In this document: one piece after another, positions 1 through 6,831 of the stretch
Position numbering within the stretch: position 1 is the first letter of the stretch
How the letters are laid out: each line of letters opens with the position of its first letter
Assembly: GCA_028291125.1 (NCBI GenBank)
Contig: JAQGIN010000109.1
Span: 1-8,276, forward strand
DNA from: Caulobacter sp.
GTDB taxonomy: Bacteria; Pseudomonadota; Alphaproteobacteria; Caulobacterales; Caulobacteraceae
Length of the DNA: 8,276 nucleotides
Reading direction: 5' to 3'
The notes under the pieces: model-generated
Databases searched by the model: none
What the model was told of the DNA's origin: nothing
The model's input: the letters and a program-made list of their open reading frames with translations, nothing else
Translations under genes and position numbers: made by a program

Positions 1-387
1 CCGACCCTGGCGGCCTGGAGCGCGCAGCGGCCGCTCAGCGGCCTGGGTCCCAACTATATCGACACCTTCGTGGTCAAGGCCGGCGGCCTCTACAACGCCT
101 TCGCCAAGAACGAGACCAGCAAGTTCATCGAGTTGGCCACCGCCCCGGCCCTGGAAGGCCCGTGGACGCTGAAGGGGTCCGGCGACTGGGCGGGCTGGGG
201 CAAGTTCGTCGAGGGGCCGGCGATCACCCGCGCGCCCGACGGCGCCTGGCGGATCTATTTCGACGAGTACGCGGCCAAGCGCTACTGGTTCAGCGACAGC
301 CGCGACGGCTTTAGGAGTTGGACGCAGAAGACGGAACTCATTGAACTTTCCGGCACGGTACGACACTTCACCGTGCTGCGCGAGGAC
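1..387 (+). other. GH43-like propeller, C-terminal part
   Basis: This is the domain portion of the first gene that precedes the linker. The frame-1 translation contains NYIDTFVVKAGGLYNAFAKN, then a GDWAGWG stretch, VEGPAI, DGAWRIYFDEY and SGTVRHFTVL. These blocks resemble the last blades of GH43-like arabinosidase or galactosidase proteins. E71 (bases 211-213) is the candidate general acid. The catalytic base and the pKa-modulating aspartate would sit in the missing upstream part, so activity cannot be judged. The family assignment rests on remembered motif patterns, not on an alignment. Confidence 0.5.
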
Positions 388-3312
388 GCCGCTCCGGCCG
401 TCAAGTCGGAGCCGAAGAAGCCCGTCCACACCATCACCTGGGACAAGCACTCGCTGATGGTCGATGGCGAACGGACGGTGATCTGGAGCGGCGAGATCCA
501 CCCGTTCCGCCTGCCCAGTCCCGACCTGTGGCGCGACATCCTGCAGAAGATGAAGGCCAGCGGCTACAACACCGTCGCCCTCTATTTCGACTGGGGCTAC
601 CACTCGCCCAAACAGGGGGTCTACGACTTCCAGGGCGTGCGCGACATGGATCGCGTGCTGACCATGGCCAAGGAAGAGGGCCTCTATGTCATCACCCGCG
701 GCGGCCCCTATGTGAACGCCGAGCTGAGCCGCGGCGGCTTTCCCGGCTGGCTGGTCAACCAGAGCGCCCGGGCCCGCACCGACGCCCCGGAATACATCGC
801 CGCCGCCGACGAGTGGATGAGCCAGATCAACGCCGTCATCGCCCGCCATCAGCTGACCGACGGCGGCGGCACGGTGATCCTCGACCAGATCGAGAACGAG
901 CTCGACGTCATCGGCCCCACCCAGCAGCGCTACATGCAGTGGCTGTACGACAAGGCCCGGCGCGACGGGATCACGGTGCCGATCTTCCACAACGACAAGG
1001 GGCGCAACGGCTATTGGGTCCCCAAGAGCTCCAAGGTCCCGGGCACGCTGCCGGGCCCGACCGACCTCTACGCCTTCGACGGCTATCCCGGCGGGGCCTG
1101 CGGCGTCGACGCCACCCCCGGCAAGCCCGGCCTCGCGCCCGACTGGGGCCTGTACGGTCCCGGCGGGGCCAAGGGCGGGGCCAGCGCCTCGCCGGAGACC
1201 CCCGGCTTCGCGGCCGAGTTCGGTGGCGGCTGGTTCGACTATTGGGGCAGCAACGGCGCCTATGCCTGCAACGCCCAGCGCACCGGCTCGGGCTACGAGC
1301 GGGTGTTCTACGGGACCAACATCGCCAACGGCCTGACCCTGCAGAGCTTCTACATCGCGTTTGGCGGCGCTTCCTGGGGCTGGCTGCCGGCCCCGGTGGT
1401 GTTCACCTCCTACGACTATGGCGCGGGCATCGACGAGGCGCGGGGCCTGCGGCCCAAGCTGGCGACGCTGAAGCAGCTGGGCCAGTTCCTGCACAGCGTC
1501 GATGACGTCAGCGCCATGGAGATCGCCGCCCCGGTCAAGGCCTCGTCCGAGGCGGTGCGGATCTATCACAACCGCAACCCCATGACCGGATCGCACCTCT
1601 ATTTCGCGGTCCACAATCCATCCAACGCCACCACCGACGATCGCTTCACCTTCAAGATCAGCACACCGGACGGCGACTATGTCGCGCCGCTGCGCCTGAA
1701 CGGCCAGGACGGCAAGCTGCTGATGGCGAGCTATGATCTGGAGCGCCAGCGGCTGGTCTATTCGACCTCCGAGATCCAAACCCACCTGCGCCAGGACGAC
1801 CGCGACATCGCCCTGCTCTACGGCCGCGCCGGCGAGGCGGGCGAGACGGTGCTGCGCTATGCCTCGGCCCCGACCGTCGAGGTGCTGGAGGGCGCCGTGA
1901 CCTCCGCCTTCGACGCCGCCAAGGGCGACCTCAAGCTCGCCTACGACCATGCCGGCCTGGCGCGGGTGCGGATCACCGGCGGCGGCCGCCCGCCGCTGCT
2001 GCTGCTGATCGGCGACGAGGCCGCGGCCCAGGGCTTCTGGCGGCAGGAGACCGCCGCCGGCCCGGTGCTGCAGCGCGGCCCGGTGCTCGTGCGCACCGCC
2101 GCCCTGACGGGCGTGACCCTGGCGCTGACCGGCGACACCGACAAGGACACCCCGCTGGAGGTGTTCGCCCCGGCGAGCGTCAAGACCGTGAGTTGGAACG
2201 GCGGCAAGCTGGCGGTCCAGCGCACGGCGTCCGGCAGCCTGACGGCCACGCGGGCCTTGCCCGGCCCGGCGGCCGTGACCTTGCCCAATTTGACGAAGGC
2301 CGAATGGCGCGTCGCTCCCGGCTCGCCGGAGGCCGACCCCGCCTTCGACGACAGCGGCTGGAAGGCGACCACTGGCCGCAGCTACAGCACCGTCCGCGGC
2401 CCCCAGGGCCAACCGGCCCTCGACATGGCCGCCTACGGCTTCCACCACGGCGACGTCTGGTACCGCGGCCGCTACGCGGGCGACGGCGCGGCCACGAGCC
2501 TAACCCTGCACTACGGGGCCGGCGGCGCGGGGATGCTGCAGGTCTGGTTGGACGGCCAGTTCCTCGGCCAGCACGAACTGGACGGCGGCCTGCCGCGGCC
2601 GATCACCACCGGCGTCGCCACCTTCCAGATCCCCGAAACGCTGCGCGGGACCGGTCCGCACCTGCTGTCGGTGATGGTGCGCAACAACGGCTACAACTGG
2701 GACCTCGACGCCGACGACGCCCACAAGGAGGCGCGCGGCCTGATCTCCGCCTCGCTGGCCAGTCCGACCGGCAACAGCTTCTCGATCCCGATCGCCTGGA
2801 AGATCCAGGGCAATAAGGGCGGCGAGGACATCGCCGATCCGGTGCGCGGCGTGGTCAATAACGGCGGCCTGGCCGGCGAGCGCGACGGCTGGTCCCTGCC
2901 CGGCTTCCCCGACGCCGCCTGGGCCAAGGCGACCCTGCCCGAGACCAAGCCGGCGGTCGGCACCACCTGGTATCGCACCACCTTCAAGCTCGACGCCCCC
3001 AAGGGCCACGACGTGTCGCTGGGCCTGACCATCGGCGATCCGGCCACGCCGCGCTCACCGGGCCGCTACCGGGTGCTGATCTTCGTCAATGGCTGGAACA
3101 TGGGGCAGTTCATCGCCCATGTCGGGCCACAGCGAACCTTCACCCTGCCGACCGGCATCGTCGATCTCAACGGCGACAACACCCTGGCCCTGGCGGTGAC
3201 CAGCGACGGCGCGCCGGGCGACGCCCTGGAGGCGGTGAAGCTGGTCAATCTGCGCACCGTGCGCGGCGGCGTGTCGGTGTCCAAGGTCCCCGCCCCGGAG
3301 TATCGCCCATGA
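1..3312 (+). CDS. GH43-like / GH35 beta-galactosidase fusion, 5' end missing
   Basis: The frame is open from base 1, so the start lies upstream; 1103 residues are visible (numbered from base 1). Residues 1-129 look like the C-terminal half of a GH43-type five-bladed propeller, with a VEGP motif (E71) fitting the GH43 general acid. A short linker (about 130-141) leads to a GH35 barrel at about 143-502, which should cleave terminal beta-D-galactose from side chains. Visible GH35 residues are the N239-A240-E241 galactose-binding motif, the acid/base E300 in an ENE motif, and the nucleophile E406 in AEFGGGWFDYWG. Next come a beta-sandwich like BetaGal_dom2 (about 505-620) and two jelly rolls (about 767-919 and 933-1083), the order seen in fungal LacA enzymes. 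I see no plausible separate start with a leader for GH35, so the fusion looks real. Any signal peptide and the GH43 catalytic base are off-window. An export location is inferred from the family and from the exported neighbour. GH43 specificity cannot be told from this fragment. Confidence 0.5.
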   Translation, partial: PTLAAWSAQRPLSGLGPNYIDTFVVKAGGLYNAFAKNETSKFIELATAPALEGPWTLKGSGDWAGWGKFVEGPAITRAPDGAWRIYFDEYAAKRYWFSDSRDGFRSWTQKTELIELSGTVRHFTVLREDAAPAVKSEPKKPVHTITWDKHSLMVDGERTVIWSGEIHPFRLPSPDLWRDILQKMKASGYNTVALYFDWGYHSPKQGVYDFQGVRDMDRVLTMAKEEGLYVITRGGPYVNAELSRGGFPGWLVNQSARARTDAPEYIAAADEWMSQINAVIARHQLTDGGGTVILDQIENELDVIGPTQQRYMQWLYDKARRDGITVPIFHNDKGRNGYWVPKSSKVPGTLPGPTDLYAFDGYPGGACGVDATPGKPGLAPDWGLYGPGGAKGGASASPETPGFAAEFGGGWFDYWGSNGAYACNAQRTGSGYERVFYGTNIANGLTLQSFYIAFGGASWGWLPAPVVFTSYDYGAGIDEARGLRPKLATLKQLGQFLHSVDDVSAMEIAAPVKASSEAVRIYHNRNPMTGSHLYFAVHNPSNATTDDRFTFKISTPDGDYVAPLRLNGQDGKLLMASYDLERQRLVYSTSEIQTHLRQDDRDIALLYGRAGEAGETVLRYASAPTVEVLEGAVTSAFDAAKGDLKLAYDHAGLARVRITGGGRPPLLLLIGDEAAAQGFWRQETAAGPVLQRGPVLVRTAALTGVTLALTGDTDKDTPLEVFAPASVKTVSWNGGKLAVQRTASGSLTATRALPGPAAVTLPNLTKAEWRVAPGSPEADPAFDDSGWKATTGRSYSTVRGPQGQPALDMAAYGFHHGDVWYRGRYAGDGAATSLTLHYGAGGAGMLQVWLDGQFLGQHELDGGLPRPITTGVATFQIPETLRGTGPHLLSVMVRNNGYNWDLDADDAHKEARGLISASLASPTGNSFSIPIAWKIQGNKGGEDIADPVRGVVNNGGLAGERDGWSLPGFPDAAWAKATLPETKPAVGTTWYRTTFKLDAPKGHDVSLGLTIGDPATPRSPGRYRVLIFVNGWNMGQFIAHVGPQRTFTLPTGIVDLNGDNTLALAVTSDGAPGDALEAVKLVNLRTVRGGVSVSKVPAPEYRP
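427..1505 (+). other. GH35 catalytic barrel, fungal LacA type
   Basis: This domain begins near HTITWDKHSLMVDGE and ends near KQLGQFLHSVDDV. It carries WSGEIHPFRLP, GGPYVNAEL followed by GGFPGWL, an IENEL acid/base motif (E at bases 898-900), an AEFGGGW nucleophile motif (E at 1216-1218) and TSYDYGAGIDE near the barrel end. The two glutamates are 106 residues apart, close to the spacing in Penicillium beta-galactosidase (E200 and E299). The usual RPGPY is RGGPY here. All expected catalytic residues are present. Confidence 0.5.
3297..3300 (+). promoter_or_regulatory. Shine-Dalgarno for the GH95 gene
   Basis: GGAG lies 8 bases before the ATG at 3309, inside the last codons of the preceding gene. 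It supports this start, and together with the ATGA stop/start overlap it suggests translational coupling. Confidence 0.5.
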
Positions 3313-3398
3313 CCACCGCCGATCTCACCCGCCGCGACGCCCTGGCCGCCGCTGGAGCGCTCGCCCTGGCCGGCGCGTCCGCCGGCGCGGCGCGGGCC
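3309..3398 (+). other. Tat signal peptide of the GH95 enzyme
   Basis: Residues 1-30 hold a TRRDAL twin-arginine motif, an alanine/leucine/glycine core without charge, and an A28-R29-A30 signal-peptidase motif before Q31. The core is only mildly hydrophobic, as is typical of Tat rather than Sec leaders. The exact cleavage site is inferred. Confidence 0.5.
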
Positions 3399-5663
3399 CA
3401 AGCCGGACCCGACGGCCCGACCCTGTGGTATCCAAAGCCGGCCGACGAATGGGTCCAAGCCCTGCCGGTCGGCAACGGCCGTCTGGGCGGCATGGTGTTC
3501 GGCGGCGTCTCGACCGAGCGCATCCAGCTGAACGAGGACAGCTTCTTCGCCGGCGGTCCCTATGATCCGAACAATCCCGAGGCCCTGGCCGCCCTGCCCG
3601 AGGTCCGCCGGCTGATCTTCGCCGGCCAATACAAAGAAGCCCAGGACCTGGCCAACGCCAAGATGATGGGTCGCCCGTTGAAGCTGCCCAGCTATCAGAC
3701 CCTGGGCGATCTGCTGATCCTGTTCCCGGCCTTGGACAACCACACCGCCTACCGCCGAGAGCTCGACCTCGACGGCGCGGTGGCGCGGACCAGCTTCCAG
3801 CTGGCCGGCGCGACCCATGTGCGCGAGGTGATCGCCTCGCCGGTCGATCAGGTGATCGCCGTGCGGCTGAGCGCGCCGGCCAAGGGCCGCATCACCTGCC
3901 AGGTGGCGCTGACCACCCCGCAGGCGGCCGAACTCGACGTGCAGGACGGGACCGTGGTCATGCACGGCCTCAGCCCGACCCTGGAGGGCGTCGAGGGCCG
4001 GCTGCCGTTCGCGGTGCGGCTGAAGGCCATGACCACCGGCGGCAGGGTCACGGTCCGCGAGGGCGGCCTCTCCATCCAGGGGGCCGACGAGGTGGTGCTG
4101 CTGATCGCCGCCGCCACCGGCTACAAGCGCTTCGACGACGTCAGCGGCGACCCGCGGGCGATCACCCGCGCCCAGATCGCCGCGGCCGCCGCCAAGACCT
4201 GGCCCCAACTGCTGGACGCCCACCAGGCCGAGCACCGCCGGCTGTTCCGCCGGGTGTCGCTGGATCTCGGGACCACCCCGGCCGCCGCCCTTCCCACCGA
4301 CGTCCGCGTCGCCGCCTTCGCGGCGGGCGACGACCCGGCCCTGGCGGCCCTGTACTTCCAGTACGGCCGCTACCTGCTGATCAGCAGTTCGCGCCCCGGG
4401 ACTCAGCCGGCCAATCTGCAGGGGATCTGGAACGAGAAGACCAACCCCTCGTGGGGGTCGAAGTGGACGATCAACGTCAACACCGAGATGAACTACTGGC
4501 CGGCGGAATCGACCAACCTGGCCGACTGCGTCGAGCCTCTGCTGCGCATGGTCGAGGATCTGTCGATCACCGGGGCCCGCACCGCCAAGGTGATGTACGG
4601 CGCGCGCGGCTGGGTGGCGCACCACAACACCGACCTGTGGCGAGCCACGACGCCGGTCGACGCGGCCGCCTATGGTCTATGGCCGATGGGTGGGGTGTGG
4701 CTGCTGCAGAACCTGTGGGACCACTATGACTACGGCCGCGACCCCGCCTATCTGAAGCGGCTCTATCCGCTGCTGAAGGGGGCGGCCCAGTTCTTCCTCG
4801 ACACCCTGGTGGTCGATCCCAAGTCCGGCCAACTGGTCACCGCGCCGTCGATGTCGCCCGAGAACGACCATGGCCATGGCTCGACCCTGACGGCCGGACC
4901 GGCCATGGACCGCCAGTTGCTGCGCGACCTGTTCGCTCATGTCGCCATCGCGTCCAAGACCTTGGGCGTCGACACGGCCTTCGCCCGCCAGGTCGCCGCC
5001 GTCCGCGAGCGCCTGCCCGCCGACCGCATCGGCGCCCAGGGCCAACTTCAGGAGTGGATGGAGGACTGGGACGCCGGGGCCAAGGACATCCACCACCGCC
5101 ACGTCTCGCACCTGTACGGCCTGTTCCCGTCCAGCCAGATCGACCTCGACACCACGCCCGCCCTGGCGGCCGCCGCCAAGCGGACCCTGGAGATCCGCGG
5201 CGACGACTCCACCGGCTGGGCGATCGGCTGGCGGCTGAACCTGTGGGCGCGGCTGCGCGACGGCGACCACGCCCACGACATTCTCAAGCTGCTGCTGCGG
5301 CCCGATCGCACCTATCCCAACCTGTTCGACGCCCATCCGCCGTTCCAGATCGACGGCAATTTCGGCGGGACCGCCGGGATCGCCGAGATGCTGATGCAGA
5401 GCTACAACGGCAAGATCCTGCTGCTGCCCGCCCTACCCAAGGCTTGGCCGACCGGCAAGGTCACCGGCCTGCGGGCCCGCGGCGGCGCCGCCATCGACCT
5501 GGCGTGGAGGGACGGTAGGCTCGACATCGCCACCGTCTCGGCCACGGCCGCGGGACGCCACATCCTCACCTATGGGCGCAGCCAGCTGCGCCTCGATCTC
5601 GAACCCGGACAACGGGTCCAGGCGCGCGCCCAAGGCGACGCCCTGGTCCGCGTCCGCGCCTAG
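3309..5663 (+). CDS. GH95 alpha-L-fucosidase / alpha-L-galactosidase, Tat-exported
   Basis: This 784-residue protein has the full length of GH95, an inverting family that removes terminal alpha-1,2-L-fucose or the closely related L-galactose. The N-terminus has a twin-arginine leader: T7-R8-R9-D10-A11-L12, a hydrophobic stretch at about 11-28, and an ARA cleavage site after A30, so a folded protein is probably exported to the periplasm. The N-terminal beta-domain shows ALPVGNGRLGGMVFGG and LNEDSFFAGGP. The (alpha/alpha)6 barrel keeps the catalytic set known from Bifidobacterium AfcA: N389 and N391 in NVNTEMNYWPAE (AfcA N421, N423), E518 in SMSPEN (general acid, AfcA E566) and D682 in FQIDGNFGG (AfcA D766). 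HRHVSHLYGLFP at about 596-607 is another family signature. The start overlaps the upstream stop as ATGA. The sequence read by eye does not settle fucose versus L-galactose. Family confidence is high; natural substrate confidence is modest. Confidence 0.5.
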   Translation: MTTADLTRRDALAAAGALALAGASAGAARAQAGPDGPTLWYPKPADEWVQALPVGNGRLGGMVFGGVSTERIQLNEDSFFAGGPYDPNNPEALAALPEVRRLIFAGQYKEAQDLANAKMMGRPLKLPSYQTLGDLLILFPALDNHTAYRRELDLDGAVARTSFQLAGATHVREVIASPVDQVIAVRLSAPAKGRITCQVALTTPQAAELDVQDGTVVMHGLSPTLEGVEGRLPFAVRLKAMTTGGRVTVREGGLSIQGADEVVLLIAAATGYKRFDDVSGDPRAITRAQIAAAAAKTWPQLLDAHQAEHRRLFRRVSLDLGTTPAAALPTDVRVAAFAAGDDPALAALYFQYGRYLLISSSRPGTQPANLQGIWNEKTNPSWGSKWTINVNTEMNYWPAESTNLADCVEPLLRMVEDLSITGARTAKVMYGARGWVAHHNTDLWRATTPVDAAAYGLWPMGGVWLLQNLWDHYDYGRDPAYLKRLYPLLKGAAQFFLDTLVVDPKSGQLVTAPSMSPENDHGHGSTLTAGPAMDRQLLRDLFAHVAIASKTLGVDTAFARQVAAVRERLPADRIGAQGQLQEWMEDWDAGAKDIHHRHVSHLYGLFPSSQIDLDTTPALAAAAKRTLEIRGDDSTGWAIGWRLNLWARLRDGDHAHDILKLLLRPDRTYPNLFDAHPPFQIDGNFGGTAGIAEMLMQSYNGKILLLPALPKAWPTGKVTGLRARGGAAIDLAWRDGRLDIATVSATAAGRHILTYGRSQLRLDLEPGQRVQARAQGDALVRVRA

Positions 5664-5669
5664 CTTGCC

Positions 5670-5675
5670 AAGGAG
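5670..5675 (+). promoter_or_regulatory. Shine-Dalgarno that decides the GTG start of the GH105 gene
   Basis: AAGGAG, a near-perfect anti-16S match, ends 6 bases before the GTG at 5682. It lies in the 18-base gap after the GH95 stop. No ATG closer to this site is in frame, so GTG is the likely start codon. Confidence 0.5.
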
Positions 5676-5681
5676 ACCACA

Positions 5682-6791
5682 GTGCCCAACCTCGCCCACG
5701 GCGTCACCGCCGCCGACATCAAGGCCAAGATCGCCCTGCTGATCGGCAACCTCGTCGACATCACCGACGAGACCGGGGAGTTCCTGCTGCGCCTCGACGA
5801 CGGCCGGGTGATCGACACCAAGGGCTGGAACGATTGGGAATGGACCCACGGCATCGGCCTGTACGGCCTGTGGAAGCTGTACGAGGCCACCGGCGACGAG
5901 CGCGCCTTCGAGATCATGACCGACTGGTTCAAGAACCGCTTCGAGGCCGGCACCCCGACCAAGAACATCAACACCGTCTCGCCGTTCCTGACCCTGGCCT
6001 ATCTCTACGAGGAGACCGGCGAGAACAGCTATCTGCCCTATCTGGAGACCTGGGCCGACTACATCATGTACGAGGGCCCGCGCACCGAGGAAGGCGGCTT
6101 CCAGCACATCGTCTTCAACAGCGTCAATCCCGGCCAGCTCTGGGACGACACCCTGATGATGAGCGTGCTGCCCCTGGCCAAGATCGGCCTCTTGCTGGGC
6201 CGCGACGACTTCGTCGAGGAGGCCAAGCGCCAGTTCATGGTCCACATCAAATATCTGGCCGACCGCAAGACCGGCCTGTGGTTCCACGGCTGGACCTTCG
6301 AGGGCCGGCACAATTTCGCCGACGCCCTGTGGGCCCGTGGCAATTGCTGGGTGACCATCGCCATCCCGGAATTCATCGAACTGCTCGACCTGCCGCCAGG
6401 CGACGCCCTGCGCGTCTTCCTGATCGACACCCTGGAAGCCCAGATCAAGGCCCTGGCCCGCTACCAGGACGCCGAGACCGGCCTGTGGCGCACCCTGGTC
6501 GACGACAAGACCTCGTACCTTGAGGCCTCGGCCACCGCCGGCTTCGCCTACGGCATCCTCAAGGCGATCCGCAAACGCTATGTCGGCAAGGACTACGAGG
6601 GCGTCGCCCTGAAGGCGATCCACGGCGTGCTGGCCAATATCGACGCCAAGGGCGAGCTGCAGCAGGTGTCGTTCGGCACCCCGGTGTTCAACGACCTGCA
6701 GGGCTATCGCGACATCCCCCTGACCTCGATGCCCTACGGCCAGTCGCTGGCCATCCTGGCGCTGGGCGAGTTCCAGCGCGCCTTCATCTAG
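5682..6791 (+). CDS. GH105 unsaturated rhamnogalacturonyl hydrolase
   Basis: This 369-residue protein has the normal GH105 length and folds as an (alpha/alpha)6 barrel. GH105 enzymes hydrate the double bond of the 4,5-unsaturated uronic acid left by polysaccharide lyases, releasing it from short oligosaccharides. The N-terminus (starting near PNLAHGVTAADIKAK) has no signal peptide, so it should act in the cytoplasm on imported di- or oligosaccharides. Visible signatures are WNDWEWTHGIGLYGLWKLYE, QLWDDTLMM with D156 matching the catalytic D143 of Bacillus subtilis YteR, LWFHGWTFEGRHNFADALWA, and WARGNCWV, whose arginine matches a substrate-binding residue in YteR. The related Dickeya protein is RhiN. 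Most characterised relatives act on rhamnogalacturonan fragments, but some act on ulvan or arabinogalactan products with unsaturated glucuronate. The gene is followed after 40 bases by a sugar importer, which suits this role. Confidence 0.5.
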   Translation: MPNLAHGVTAADIKAKIALLIGNLVDITDETGEFLLRLDDGRVIDTKGWNDWEWTHGIGLYGLWKLYEATGDERAFEIMTDWFKNRFEAGTPTKNINTVSPFLTLAYLYEETGENSYLPYLETWADYIMYEGPRTEEGGFQHIVFNSVNPGQLWDDTLMMSVLPLAKIGLLLGRDDFVEEAKRQFMVHIKYLADRKTGLWFHGWTFEGRHNFADALWARGNCWVTIAIPEFIELLDLPPGDALRVFLIDTLEAQIKALARYQDAETGLWRTLVDDKTSYLEASATAGFAYGILKAIRKRYVGKDYEGVALKAIHGVLANIDAKGELQQVSFGTPVFNDLQGYRDIPLTSMPYGQSLAILALGEFQRAFI

Positions 6792-6816
6792 CTCCCACCA
6801 CCGCCGCCGAGCGGCC

Positions 6817-6821
6817 AAGGA
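6817..6821 (+). promoter_or_regulatory. Shine-Dalgarno of the transporter gene
   Basis: AAGGA lies 10 bases before the ATG at 6832. An alternative in-frame ATG at 6850 has GGTGGA six bases upstream (6838-6843), so the transporter start is uncertain by six codons. Confidence 0.5.
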
Positions 6822-6831
6822 CAAGAAACCA

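Noticed and set aside
457..459. Internal ATG as a separate start for an independent GH35 gene
   Set aside because: It falls inside the first GH35 strand (SLMVDGE), has no leader sequence after it and no good ribosome site before it, and the frame is continuous with the GH43 module.
528..1505. Second + strand frame of 325 codons inside GH35
   Set aside because: It is arginine/proline-rich and lies wholly within the GH35 catalytic domain in another frame, so it is a composition artefact.
3066..4625. Long minus-strand open frame of 519 codons opposite the GH35 end and GH95
   Set aside because: The translation is low-complexity G/R/Q/A/V/H-rich with no recognisable domain, as expected for the antisense of GC-rich genes. 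The + strand here has clear family motifs.
4867..4880. CCATGGCCATGG direct repeat in GH95
   Set aside because: It is a short repeat encoding HGHG residues within the conserved gene, with no sign of a binding site or mobile element.
6803..6815. Small hairpin GCCGC-CGA-GCGGC between the GH105 and transporter genes
   Set aside because: The stem is only 5 bp and is not followed by a run of T, so it is not a credible terminator. Such short GC stems are common by chance here. It could at most modulate expression slightly.
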